Shown here piece by piece: positions 7,759 through 17,831 of a DNA stretch of 64,000 bases (its first letter is position 1; each line of letters starts with the position of its first letter). The notes under the pieces were generated by a model that made no database searches, was not told the origin of the DNA, and saw only the letters and a list, made by a program, of their open reading frames with translations. The DNA comes from Bacteroidales bacterium (lineage in GTDB: Bacteria > Bacteroidota > Bacteroidia > Bacteroidales > VadinHA17). Both the position numbers and the translations under genes were made by a program. The stretch spans positions 62,371 through 126,370 of the forward strand of contig PLLO01000014.1 in the NCBI GenBank assembly GCA_003142255.1, in the 5' to 3' direction.

Positions 7759-9546
7759 CTACATTCTTTCTGGCATCTCTATCCCCAGAAGATTCATCCC
7801 GGAATATAGAATCGCACTCGTAACTTTCGACAGGTCAAGCCTGAAGCTGCGCCTGGCAGGGTCTGGTTCTCCGAGAATTGAAAAATCATGGTAGAACTGG
7901 TTGTACTCTTTAGAGAGCTCGTAGCAGTAATTAGCCACCAGGGCAGGGCTGTAATTGTTCGCCGCTTCACTGACAGTATCAGTAAATTTCCTTAGAAGCC
8001 TGATAAGGGCTATCTCTTTCTCTCCTGCTTTAATACCGGTATAATCACCCGTATCGCTTCTTATTCCTGTCTGATCGGCTTTTCTGAACACCGATTTTAT
8101 CCTTGCATATGTATACTGAATAAATGGACCGGTATTCCCGTTAAAATCAATTGATTCGGAAGGGTTGAATGTCATATTCTTCTTTGGATCGACTTTCAGG
8201 ATGAAGTATTTCAGTGCTCCCAGTCCAATCTTTCTGAATATCTCATCCTTTTCAGCCTCGGCAAAATCGGAGAGCTTTCCCAGTTCCTGGGATACATCCC
8301 TTGCAGTTGTGATCATCTCTGAAATCAGATCATCAGCATCAACAATTATCCCTTCACGCGATTTCATTCTTCCTTCAGGAAGCTCAACCATGCCATATGA
8401 AAAATGGAACAACCCGTCGGACCAGTCATATCCCATCTTTTTAAGAAGAGCTTTAAGTACCTGGAAATGATAATTTTGCTCATTCCCCACCACATAAAGG
8501 CATCTGTTGAAGCCATATTCTTCATGCCTTAAAACTGCAGTACCAAGGTCCTGGGTCATATATACTGCCGTACCATCGGAACGGAGCAATAATTTCTGAT
8601 CAAGGCCTTCGGCGTCCAAATCAGCCCATATTGAACTGTCGGTGTTCCGGTAAAGAATATGTTTATCCAGAGCGGTCAGGACCAAATCCCTGCCGATCTT
8701 ATAAGTTTCAGACTCATAATATATCTTGTCAAAATCGACTCCAAGCTTCCTGTAAGTTTCATCGAAGCCGGCATAAACCCATGAGTTCATCATTTTCCAC
8801 AGATCCATCACCTCCTTGTTTCCGGCCTCCCATTTTAAAAGCATCTCTCTTGCGTCCTTCATCAGGGGGGCTGAATTTCTGGCATCCTCCTCAGCAATAC
8901 CCTTAGCCATCAGTTCACCGGACTGGAGCTTCAGCTCCTTTTCGAAGATGACATAATATTTACCAACGAGGTGATCGCCTTTCATGCCCGATGAAGCAGG
9001 AGTTTCTCCATTACCATATTTCTGCCATGCCAGCATAGACTTACAGATATGAATCCCGCGATCGTTGACTATGTTTGTTTTAATGACTTTATGTCCGCAT
9101 GCGGAAAGTATTCTGAAGAGTGAGAATCCAAGAAGGTTATTCCTGATATGTCCGAGATGAAGCGGCTTATTTGTATTGGGTGAGGAGTATTCCACGAGAA
9201 TGACCTCCGGCGATTTTACCTGGCATCTTTGCAGCAAGTCGGATTCCGATGCTATCTTGCGGAAATAATCCATCCACCATTCATCTGAAATTTCAAGATT
9301 AAGGAATCCTTTAACAACGTTAAAACCGGAAACTGCCGGAAATGTCGAAGCAATATGGCTTCCTATATTCTCTCCCGTTTTTTCAGGAGTGTTCTTTGAA
9401 TATCTCAGTAAAGGGAAAACTACGAGGGTAAAATCTCCTCTGAAATCCTTTCTGGTTTCCTGTATCTGAATCAGGTCTTCAGGCACATCACTATTATACA
9501 GAACCTTTAAAGTTTCCCTTATCTTTTCCTTTAGAATGCGCTCCAT
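7759..9546 (-). CDS. argS: Arginyl-tRNA synthetase
   Basis: Class I aminoacyl-tRNA synthetase charging tRNA-Arg. The 595-residue protein has the ArgS N-terminal additional domain, the ATP-binding segment SSPNTNKPLHLGHIRNNLLG with the HIGH-type HLGH, a relaxed KMSK equivalent (GRMKSREG), and a DALR anticodon-binding domain at the C-terminus (NYCYELSKEYNQFYHD). The frame can begin with GTG at 9549, but the adjacent ATG at 9546 is preferred, with a consensus -7 box 23 bases upstream. It heads the run argS-ffh-folD. Confidence 0.98.
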   Translation of the reverse strand: MERILKEKIRETLKVLYNSDVPEDLIQIQETRKDFRGDFTLVVFPLLRYSKNTPEKTGENIGSHIASTFPAVSGFNVVKGFLNLEISDEWWMDYFRKIASESDLLQRCQVKSPEVILVEYSSPNTNKPLHLGHIRNNLLGFSLFRILSACGHKVIKTNIVNDRGIHICKSMLAWQKYGNGETPASSGMKGDHLVGKYYVIFEKELKLQSGELMAKGIAEEDARNSAPLMKDAREMLLKWEAGNKEVMDLWKMMNSWVYAGFDETYRKLGVDFDKIYYESETYKIGRDLVLTALDKHILYRNTDSSIWADLDAEGLDQKLLLRSDGTAVYMTQDLGTAVLRHEEYGFNRCLYVVGNEQNYHFQVLKALLKKMGYDWSDGLFHFSYGMVELPEGRMKSREGIIVDADDLISEMITTARDVSQELGKLSDFAEAEKDEIFRKIGLGALKYFILKVDPKKNMTFNPSESIDFNGNTGPFIQYTYARIKSVFRKADQTGIRSDTGDYTGIKAGEKEIALIRLLRKFTDTVSEAANNYSPALVANYCYELSKEYNQFYHDFSILGEPDPARRSFRLDLSKVTSAILYSGMNLLGIEMPERM

Positions 9547-9568
9547 CACTCATCTTTAATTTCAGCCG

Positions 9569-9576
9569 CAAAGATA
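9569..9576 (-). promoter_or_regulatory. -7 promoter box for argS-ffh-folD
   Basis: Minus-strand reading TATCTTTG matches TAnnTTTG exactly. A TTG (complement of 9598-9600) lies 21 bases upstream as a possible -33 element. The predicted start is near 9563, about 17 bases before the argS ATG. Confidence 0.65.
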
Positions 9577-9729
9577 ATATTTTAATATATTGGCGTACAA
9601 CAAAACAGGATCAAAAACCGGGGCCCTCAAAACTGAGATAGATCATCATCTTATATAAACAGATTAAAATATTTGACAACCGGACATTTCTTTTTGATGA
9701 AGAGTACAGATATAATAAAAAAATTATTA

Positions 9730-9737
9730 TATTTTTG
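9730..9737 (+). promoter_or_regulatory. -7 promoter box for the SiaC-like gene
   Basis: TATTTTTG matches TAnnTTTG; predicted transcription start near 9743, leaving a leader of about 39 bases before the GTG start at 9782. No well-spaced -33 TTTG was found, and the surrounding sequence is very T-rich, so chance is possible. Confidence 0.4.
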
Positions 9738-9781
9738 AAAGTGATTTTTGTTAAATAAATGACATTTATTGTTCTTAACGG

Positions 9782-10237
9782 GTGGAACTGAAAAACTTAT
9801 TTATTGAGCCTACCGCAAAAACTCCCCAGATTGACCTCAACCATCTGAGCGGAGAACTGATATTTTCGGGCAGGTCAATACCTGAAAATGCGGCTGATCT
9901 CTACGATAATGTCCTGAAATGGGTATCTCAATATGCAAATGATCCCAGGCATACGACCAATCTCAGGCTGAACCTTGAGTATTTCAATACTTCATCCTCC
10001 ATCTGGCTTGCAAAAATCGTAAAAGCACTCGCTGGTATAAAGGAATCAGAATCAACACTGATGATCCATCTTTATTTCAACATTGAAGAGTTCGACAGCA
10101 TGGATGTTGAAGATCTTAAAGATGCTCTCAGCCCTATAATCGACATTTTAGGATCTCCTAAAGTAAGCCTTGGCATTAAAATATACGGCGCCGACGATAA
10201 TGGGGAGATTCTTAAAGAATCGATGGTGCTTATCTAA
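9782..10237 (+). CDS. SiaC-family regulatory phosphoprotein (DUF1987)
   Basis: A 151-residue soluble protein matching the SiaC/DUF1987 family: it opens with FIEPTAKTPQIDLN, has the GELIFSGRSIPENAADLYDN strand-helix unit and the NLEYFNTSSSIWLAKIVKAL helix that carries the phosphorylatable Ser/Thr in the family. In Pseudomonas, SiaC is phosphorylated by the kinase SiaB, dephosphorylated by SiaA and controls a diguanylate cyclase. No SiaA, SiaB or GGDEF protein is present in this window, so it is an orphan here. The start is GTG; the only nearby ATG upstream is in another frame. Confidence 0.85.
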   Translation: MELKNLFIEPTAKTPQIDLNHLSGELIFSGRSIPENAADLYDNVLKWVSQYANDPRHTTNLRLNLEYFNTSSSIWLAKIVKALAGIKESESTLMIHLYFNIEEFDSMDVEDLKDALSPIIDILGSPKVSLGIKIYGADDNGEILKESMVLI

Positions 10238-10307
10238 AACAAATCATTCTGAATATCTCTTTCTTAATTTTTTGGCATAACTTTATTACGTCAAATCATA
10301 TTTCGTT

Positions 10308-11816
10308 ATGCGTGCCATTTTTATAGTATTGTTTTCAATTCTTTCAATTATGGAAATCCATTCCCAGAATAGATCGGTTGACCGTAAGCCATATGCAGCT
10401 GGCAAATTCTATTCAGATAATAAGGATACTCTTAAAAGCGACCTTGCAAAACTTTTTTCAGAGTGTAAAAAGCCGTCTGAAACAATGAATGTGAGGGCAA
10501 TTATCACTCCTCATGCCGGATATGTTTATTCCGGAAAGACGGCTGCTTCAGCGTTTTCAGCCACTTCAAAAAAAGGTGATTACAAGAATATATTCATAAT
10601 TGGATCAAGCCATGTTATGGCTTTTGAAGGAGCATCCATCTACAGCGAGGGGGACTATGTAACTCCGTTGGGCAAAGCTAAAGTAAACAGGGAGATTGCT
10701 GCTGAACTAATGAAAAAATCTCCGCTCTTCGACTTCTCCTCCGATGCTCACGCACAGGAGCATAGTATTGAAGTGCAGGTACCGTTCATACAATATTATT
10801 ATGATAAGACCCCGCCTATAGTTCCGATAATACTGGGAACCAATAATACAACAATCATTAAGGCAATTGCTGAAGCTCTCAGGCCATGGTTCACACCTGA
10901 CAACCTGTTTGTCATAAGCAGCGATTTTTCTCACTATCCGCCATACAATGACGCCATTGTTAATGATAAGCTTACAGCCGATGGAATTATATCAGGCGAC
11001 CCGGCCATTTTTCTTTCGGTTCTGAAAAAAAATGCAGCAAAAGATACACCCGGTTTAGTAACAAGCATGTGCGGGTGGACTTCCGGTCTTACTCTGCTAT
11101 ATCTTACAGAGGGCAATAAAACACTGGAATACAAGAAAATTGATAACTCCAATTCAGGTGACTCTCCATACGGCAGCAAAAGTGAGGTTGTCGGATATAA
11201 TGCAATAGCACTTGTTGAAAAAAAACAGGATCAGAAAGCGGATCAGAAATTAATAGGGAAGGTTAGTTTTACAGATGAAGAGAAGAAAGAACTGTTCGAC
11301 ATTGCGAGGAACAGCATAAAATCTCTTCTCTTTGATAACAAGAACTATATTATTGATGAAAGTAAAATACCGAAGGCTCTCAAACAGCAATTTGGCGCAT
11401 TTGTCACTCTGAAGTTAGATGGAAATCTGAGAGGGTGCATCGGCAGGTTTCAATCATCTGACCCCTTGTATAAAGTTGTAAGCGCCTCCGCCGCCTCATC
11501 TGCCTTCGAGGATTCACGCTTCCCCTCTCTTACAAAAGCTGAGTTCAATAAGATCGATTTCGAGATCACTGTTCTGGGACCTATGAAGAAGATCGATAAT
11601 ATAAATGAGATTATCCTCGGAAAATACGGCATTTACATTAAGAAAGATTCCCACGCGGGAACAATGCTGCCACAGGTCCCCATCGAATATGGCTGGACAC
11701 TTGAAGAATTCCTGGGCTACACTTCAAGGGATAAGGCAGGCATTGGATGGGATGGATGGAAGAGTGCTGACATTTTTATTTATGAAGGATTAGTCCTGGA
11801 AGAAAACAAGAAGTAA
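10308..11816 (+). CDS. Exported Memo-AMMECR1 fusion (AmmeMemoRadiSam proteins B and A)
   Basis: A 502-residue two-domain protein. Residues 1-20 form a Sec-type signal peptide ending near IHSQ. Residues about 27-303 are a Memo domain keeping the metal-site residues of human MEMO1 by position: His69 (ITPHAGYVYSG), His102 (GSSH), His209 (SSDFSHY) and Cys255 (SMCGWTSG), plus the AQEHSIEVQVPF motif. Residues about 322-500 are an AMMECR1 domain with the signature LRGCIG (374-379). In many genomes these are separate cytosolic proteins; the fusion plus signal peptide implies action in the periplasm or on the envelope. The stop is 2 bases before the next gene, indicating an operon. The biochemical function of the system is not established. 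Confidence 0.93.
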   Translation: MRAIFIVLFSILSIMEIHSQNRSVDRKPYAAGKFYSDNKDTLKSDLAKLFSECKKPSETMNVRAIITPHAGYVYSGKTAASAFSATSKKGDYKNIFIIGSSHVMAFEGASIYSEGDYVTPLGKAKVNREIAAELMKKSPLFDFSSDAHAQEHSIEVQVPFIQYYYDKTPPIVPIILGTNNTTIIKAIAEALRPWFTPDNLFVISSDFSHYPPYNDAIVNDKLTADGIISGDPAIFLSVLKKNAAKDTPGLVTSMCGWTSGLTLLYLTEGNKTLEYKKIDNSNSGDSPYGSKSEVVGYNAIALVEKKQDQKADQKLIGKVSFTDEEKKELFDIARNSIKSLLFDNKNYIIDESKIPKALKQQFGAFVTLKLDGNLRGCIGRFQSSDPLYKVVSASAASSAFEDSRFPSLTKAEFNKIDFEITVLGPMKKIDNINEIILGKYGIYIKKDSHAGTMLPQVPIEYGWTLEEFLGYTSRDKAGIGWDGWKSADIFIYEGLVLEENKK

Positions 11817-11818
11817 AC

Positions 11819-14242
11819 ATGTACCATGTGGCAGGGACCTGCTTAGCTGTTTCCTTACTATATTTCATCAGCATATTCTTATACCGAACGGGGTTCTATT
11901 CCCTTGCACTTCACCGGAAAATATGGAATTCAATCCTCGCAATTACACTGCTTTTTGTTGCTCTTGCAGGAGTTTTCATGGCTCTGCAGATCAATTACAA
12001 GTGGAATATCCCGTTTATCAAACAGCTGTTAAAGTGGCATGTTGAAATAGGTGTAGGAAGTACACTTATCTGCATTTTTCACTTTTCGTGGCACCTTCCC
12101 TACTTCAAAAAGATATTTTCATCAAATCAACCGCCGGCGAAAACAACAACTCCTGTTCTTCCAAAGCCCGAATCGCTCATTTCAAGCCTTTGGATGGCCG
12201 GCTTCACGAGCACTTCCGTGCAGGTGCTGCTGGTGAAGGAGATGATGAATATTACGGGAGGATATGAGCTGATCGCAGGTGTTTTCCTTGGCTCGTGGCT
12301 TATCACATCAGCTGCCGGAGCAGCCATCGCCGGGAGATCAGGTCTGAATGATATCCGGAAGATAAGCCTGATCTTTTCCATAGCTCCCTTTGTTTCGCTA
12401 TTGATGATGCTTCTTTTCTCAAGACTCTTCCTGGAGAGAGGAGAAACGCCTTCCTTTCTTGTAAGCATGATCTTTACTCTCATTGTACTCCTGCCCTTTT
12501 GCCTGGTATCCGGGTTCTATTTTATAAAGCTTCTGTCCTGCGCCAGGCAATCACATCAAATCACACCCGGTAAATCCTATTCAACCGAGACAATCGGAGC
12601 CGCTGTTGCAGGGATTCTTATTTCAGTTCTGGCATCCGGAATTCTTAATAATTACAAGCTCTTCCTGGTTATCACACTTCTGTCACTCATTTTCACCCTG
12701 CTTACATTCTATATCGAAAACAGCAAAAAGAAACTGTTGATGAAAGTCGTTTTTGCCGTTATAATTTCGCTTGTTATAATCCTTGATCCGGATATCCTTT
12801 TCAGGCAATTGCTTCTTCCGGGTTTGAAAGTCACGGATACAAAGGACACTCCATATGGCAATATAACAATAGGCAGCTATGCCCATGAGACTGCTCTGTA
12901 TTATAACCAGAGGCTCCTTGCCTACAATGATGATGCAATTGAAAGGGAAGAGGACATCCACTATGCCATGCTGCAGCGGGCAAATCCTGAAAATGTCATC
13001 CTTATCTCAGGTAATCTTGGGTCACATCTTCCGGAAATTGAAAAGTACAATATAAAAGGGGTTACCTTCCTTGAAAGAGACCCGGAACTTGTAAAAAATG
13101 CTGTAAAGGACATCAAGGATATTCCCCCTTTTCTGACTATCGAAAATGAAGATGCATTCAGATATATAATAAAAAAAGGGACGCAGGCAGATGTCATAAT
13201 TCTTCTTCTTGGCCCCCCTTCGACACTCTCATTAAACAGGTTCTACACAAGGGAGTTTTTTGAAGATGTAAAAATGAGGCTCAGACAGGGTGGCGTTTTC
13301 ATGTGCTCTCCATGTCCGGGTGATGACTATCTTAACCGCGAATCATTAAATCTATGCTCCTCCGTTTATAGCAGTCTTGTAAAAGTATTCCGGTTTGTAA
13401 AGCCGGTTCTCGGACAAAAGTTATATTTCATCGCATCTGATGAAGATGTATCAGTATCATTTTGCAGCCTCGTTGCGAAGCGCGGAATTAAAAACGTCTA
13501 TGTCGGCCCCTCCTACCTTGCTGATGATCTTATTGAAGCAAAATCAAAGGAAATTTTATCGGCCATTATCCCGGGTGCCAGGCAGAACAGTGAAGCATCT
13601 CCCGTTGCGGCATTTCATTTTCAGACATATAATTTAAGCAGGAACATTGGTGAGAAGTATCCGGCTATAATCCTCCTTATCCTGGTCTTCGCACTCCCGG
13701 CATTTTCAGTCAGAAGGAAGAACGCGCTGATGTATTTAAGCGCATCTGCCCTGGCAGGCTTCGAGATAATCATGCTGCTGACTCTTCAGCTGACTGCCGG
13801 AAATATGTACCAGCTGACAGGCCTGTTTCTTGCAGCTATGATGGCCGGACTGGCACTTGGTTCAGGATCAAAGTTGAAATTCCCGGCCAGGATCTCCATC
13901 AGCATTCAGGCTCTTTTTCTGGCATTTTATTATGCATTAATAGGCATATCATTCAGCAGACTGCTGGAAATAAAATACACTTTCCCTGTAATTTCAATTA
14001 TAATCCTGGCAATCCTTCTACCTTCATTTTTTACCGGTCACCTGTTCCGTGAAATGACAAATTCAGCTTCTGATGGATCAAACCCATCATCAGTTTACAG
14101 TGCTGATCTTTCCGGGTCTGCACTGGGGTTTATTCTGATCTCGGGAATACTGATTCCACTTCTTGGTATAAAGGCCTCACTGTTTTTTCTCTCGATAATG
14201 ATTTTTGCCGGTATTCTTTTTGGTACAAACCGCAACAAATAG
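11819..14242 (+). CDS. Polytopic membrane protein with degenerate spermidine-synthase-like domain
   Basis: An 807-residue protein starting 2 bases after the Memo-AMMECR1 stop. The first 100 residues have three membrane helices with histidines at 32, 74, 88 and 92 (LHRKIW, KWHVEIG, FHFSWHLPYF), resembling cytochrome-b/DUF4405-like four-helix bundles. Several helices follow (about 125-325). Residues about 340-560 resemble the Rossmann fold of spermidine synthase: VILISGNLGS (motif I), FLERDPELV, and RFYTREFFEDVKMRLRQGGVF. The catalytic Asp region (normally D-x-x-D-P) reads ILLLGPPS at 461-468, so aminopropyl transfer is unlikely. Six to eight more helices end the protein. It probably partners the exported Memo fusion; its role is unknown. 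Confidence 0.8.
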   Translation: MYHVAGTCLAVSLLYFISIFLYRTGFYSLALHRKIWNSILAITLLFVALAGVFMALQINYKWNIPFIKQLLKWHVEIGVGSTLICIFHFSWHLPYFKKIFSSNQPPAKTTTPVLPKPESLISSLWMAGFTSTSVQVLLVKEMMNITGGYELIAGVFLGSWLITSAAGAAIAGRSGLNDIRKISLIFSIAPFVSLLMMLLFSRLFLERGETPSFLVSMIFTLIVLLPFCLVSGFYFIKLLSCARQSHQITPGKSYSTETIGAAVAGILISVLASGILNNYKLFLVITLLSLIFTLLTFYIENSKKKLLMKVVFAVIISLVIILDPDILFRQLLLPGLKVTDTKDTPYGNITIGSYAHETALYYNQRLLAYNDDAIEREEDIHYAMLQRANPENVILISGNLGSHLPEIEKYNIKGVTFLERDPELVKNAVKDIKDIPPFLTIENEDAFRYIIKKGTQADVIILLLGPPSTLSLNRFYTREFFEDVKMRLRQGGVFMCSPCPGDDYLNRESLNLCSSVYSSLVKVFRFVKPVLGQKLYFIASDEDVSVSFCSLVAKRGIKNVYVGPSYLADDLIEAKSKEILSAIIPGARQNSEASPVAAFHFQTYNLSRNIGEKYPAIILLILVFALPAFSVRRKNALMYLSASALAGFEIIMLLTLQLTAGNMYQLTGLFLAAMMAGLALGSGSKLKFPARISISIQALFLAFYYALIGISFSRLLEIKYTFPVISIIILAILLPSFFTGHLFREMTNSASDGSNPSSVYSADLSGSALGFILISGILIPLLGIKASLFFLSIMIFAGILFGTNRNK

Positions 14243-14337
14243 TAGTTTTATTTTCTTGATGCCTAATTGTTACACTAATCCCTCCCAATTACTCGAAATG
14301 ATAAGGCTTTAAATAAGAGAAAGGCAGAGTGGGATAA

Positions 14338-14494
14338 GAAGATTCCTCGCTATTGCTCGGAATGACATTGCATTGTTGGACATAAGGGGAAGGAGAGCGC
14401 GGGCTGTGTCCGCGCTCTCCTTCCCTCCCCTCACTAAAAAATTAGCTGTCATTCCGAATGAATCCGCCGACAGGCGGAGAAATGAGGAATCTTC
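14338..14494. repeat. Composite palindromic repeat with a 16-bp perfect hairpin
   Basis: Outer inverted arms (about 14338-14367 and 14447-14494) share GAAGATTCCTC...GGAATGACA with their complements TGTCATTCC...GAGGAATCTTC. Nested inside are a perfect 16-bp stem GGGAAGGAGAGCGCGG (14387-14402) with its complement at 14410-14425 and a 7-base loop, and a second small hairpin CCGCC-gaca-GGCGG (14464-14477). This has the look of the REP-like palindromes spread through environmental Bacteroidota genomes. It lies between the membrane protein and the radical SAM gene and could also act as a terminator or mRNA-stabilising structure. Confidence 0.75.
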
Positions 14495-14507
14495 CAAAAC
14501 AAAAAAA

Positions 14508-15749
14508 ATGATTAAAAAGACATGTATGAAGGAAATGTGGGGGAAACAGGAAAGGGGGTATTTTGAAAAAGAAATAACTAATTTTATAGATTATAAAAAT
14601 AAATATTTGGAGTTGAACAATACGAAACAAAATATTTCCAAACGTCTCTTTCTGAAAAAGTGCCTTACACTTTCTGCAGGAATCGTTTGCTTCCCGCGCA
14701 GGAGTTATATTATGGGATCCGGTTTGGGTGGCGACAACATATTAAGAAAGATCGCGATGTACCAGGAGGAGACACCAAGAGGAATAATGTGCAGGATATG
14801 TCCAAACGAATGCGTACTTAAAGAAGGTGAGATAAGCAAATGCAATAACAGGAAAGTAGACGGTTCAAAGCTCTGGACAATGGCTTACGGCAATCCATGC
14901 ACAGTGAACATAGATCCTGTGGAAAAGAAACCGTTATATCATTTTTTCCCTGGCTCAAGGGCATGGTCAATTGCTACTGCAGGATGCAATCTGGCATGCC
15001 TGAATTGCCAGAACTGGTCAATTTCCCAGATAAGTCCCGACAAAACCAGGAATTTTGATCAGATGCCAGAAAAAGTAGTCGATGGAGCATCTAAAAGCAG
15101 TTGCAGATCAATAGCTTATACATATACTGAACCTGTGACTTTTTATGAATACACTTATGATACTGCGGTGCTGGCAAGGAGAGCCGGCATTAAAAATATA
15201 GTAAAATCAAACGGTTATATTAATCCGGAGCCATTAAAAAAGCTATGCTCAGTTATCGATGCGGCAAACATCGATCTTAAGACTTTCAATGACAGTACTT
15301 ACTTAAGGATGACAGGAGGCAAGCTTCAGCCTGTTCTTGATTCACTGAAAATTTACAGGGATATGGGAGTCTGGCTCGAGATCACAAATCTGGTAGTACC
15401 TCAATGGAGCGATAATTCAGATGAAATCGGAAGAATGTGCAAATGGCTGAGCGAGAACGGTTTTAACGATACACCTCTGCATTTCAGCAGGTTCTACCCA
15501 ACTTACAAACTTGAACAATTGCCTCCTACCCCTGCTGAAGTGCTTAAGAATGCAGTAAAAATGGCTTCTGCCGAGGGACTGAAATATGTCTACACCGGTA
15601 ATGTTCCCGGCGATGAGATATCCGATACAAAGTGCCCTTCGTGCGGTAACCTGGTTATTACCCGGCAAGGTTTTACTGTAACAGCCAATAATATAAGGGA
15701 TGGCAAATGCAATAAATGCGGACATGAAATCAGGGGGGTCTGGAACTAA
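14508..15749 (+). CDS. amrS: AmmeMemoRadiSam-system radical SAM enzyme with a Tat-like leader
   Basis: About 413 residues from this ATG. The longest frame would begin at 14373 inside a palindromic repeat, so that extension is rejected; an ATG at 14712 would give a leaderless form. Segment SKRLFLKKCLTLSAGIVCF resembles a twin-arginine leader with KR instead of RR. The catalytic part has a first cysteine cluster CRICPNECVLKEGEISKC, the radical SAM motif CNLACLNC (Cys160, 164, 167 from this start), and a C-terminal zinc-ribbon pair CPSCG...CNKCG. The family is linked in genomes to Memo and AMMECR1, as here, where both are fused two genes upstream. The substrate is not known. Confidence 0.88.
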   Translation: MIKKTCMKEMWGKQERGYFEKEITNFIDYKNKYLELNNTKQNISKRLFLKKCLTLSAGIVCFPRRSYIMGSGLGGDNILRKIAMYQEETPRGIMCRICPNECVLKEGEISKCNNRKVDGSKLWTMAYGNPCTVNIDPVEKKPLYHFFPGSRAWSIATAGCNLACLNCQNWSISQISPDKTRNFDQMPEKVVDGASKSSCRSIAYTYTEPVTFYEYTYDTAVLARRAGIKNIVKSNGYINPEPLKKLCSVIDAANIDLKTFNDSTYLRMTGGKLQPVLDSLKIYRDMGVWLEITNLVVPQWSDNSDEIGRMCKWLSENGFNDTPLHFSRFYPTYKLEQLPPTPAEVLKNAVKMASAEGLKYVYTGNVPGDEISDTKCPSCGNLVITRQGFTVTANNIRDGKCNKCGHEIRGVWN

Positions 15750-15756
15750 AAATTAA

Positions 15757-17784
<2,028 letters not shown>

Positions 17785-17819
17785 TTTTTTTTGCTTTACC
17801 GACTTTAACAAAAAACTGT

Positions 17820-17827
17820 TAGGTTTG
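17820..17827 (+). promoter_or_regulatory. -7 promoter box immediately before the DUF6913 gene
   Basis: TAGGTTTG matches TAnnTTTG and ends only 4 bases before the ATG at 17832. The transcription start would fall on or next to the start codon, so a leaderless mRNA is predicted. Confidence 0.55.
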
Positions 17828-17831
17828 CAAT

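Noticed and set aside
11819-14242. Annotation as spermidine synthase
   Set aside because: The D-x-x-D-P active-site region is replaced by LLLGPPS and the domain is embedded in a membrane protein.
14373-14507. Upstream extension of the amrS reading frame to 14373
   Set aside because: The extra 45 codons lie inside a palindromic repeat (14338-14494) and have no likeness to the family; the start is more likely at 14508 or later.
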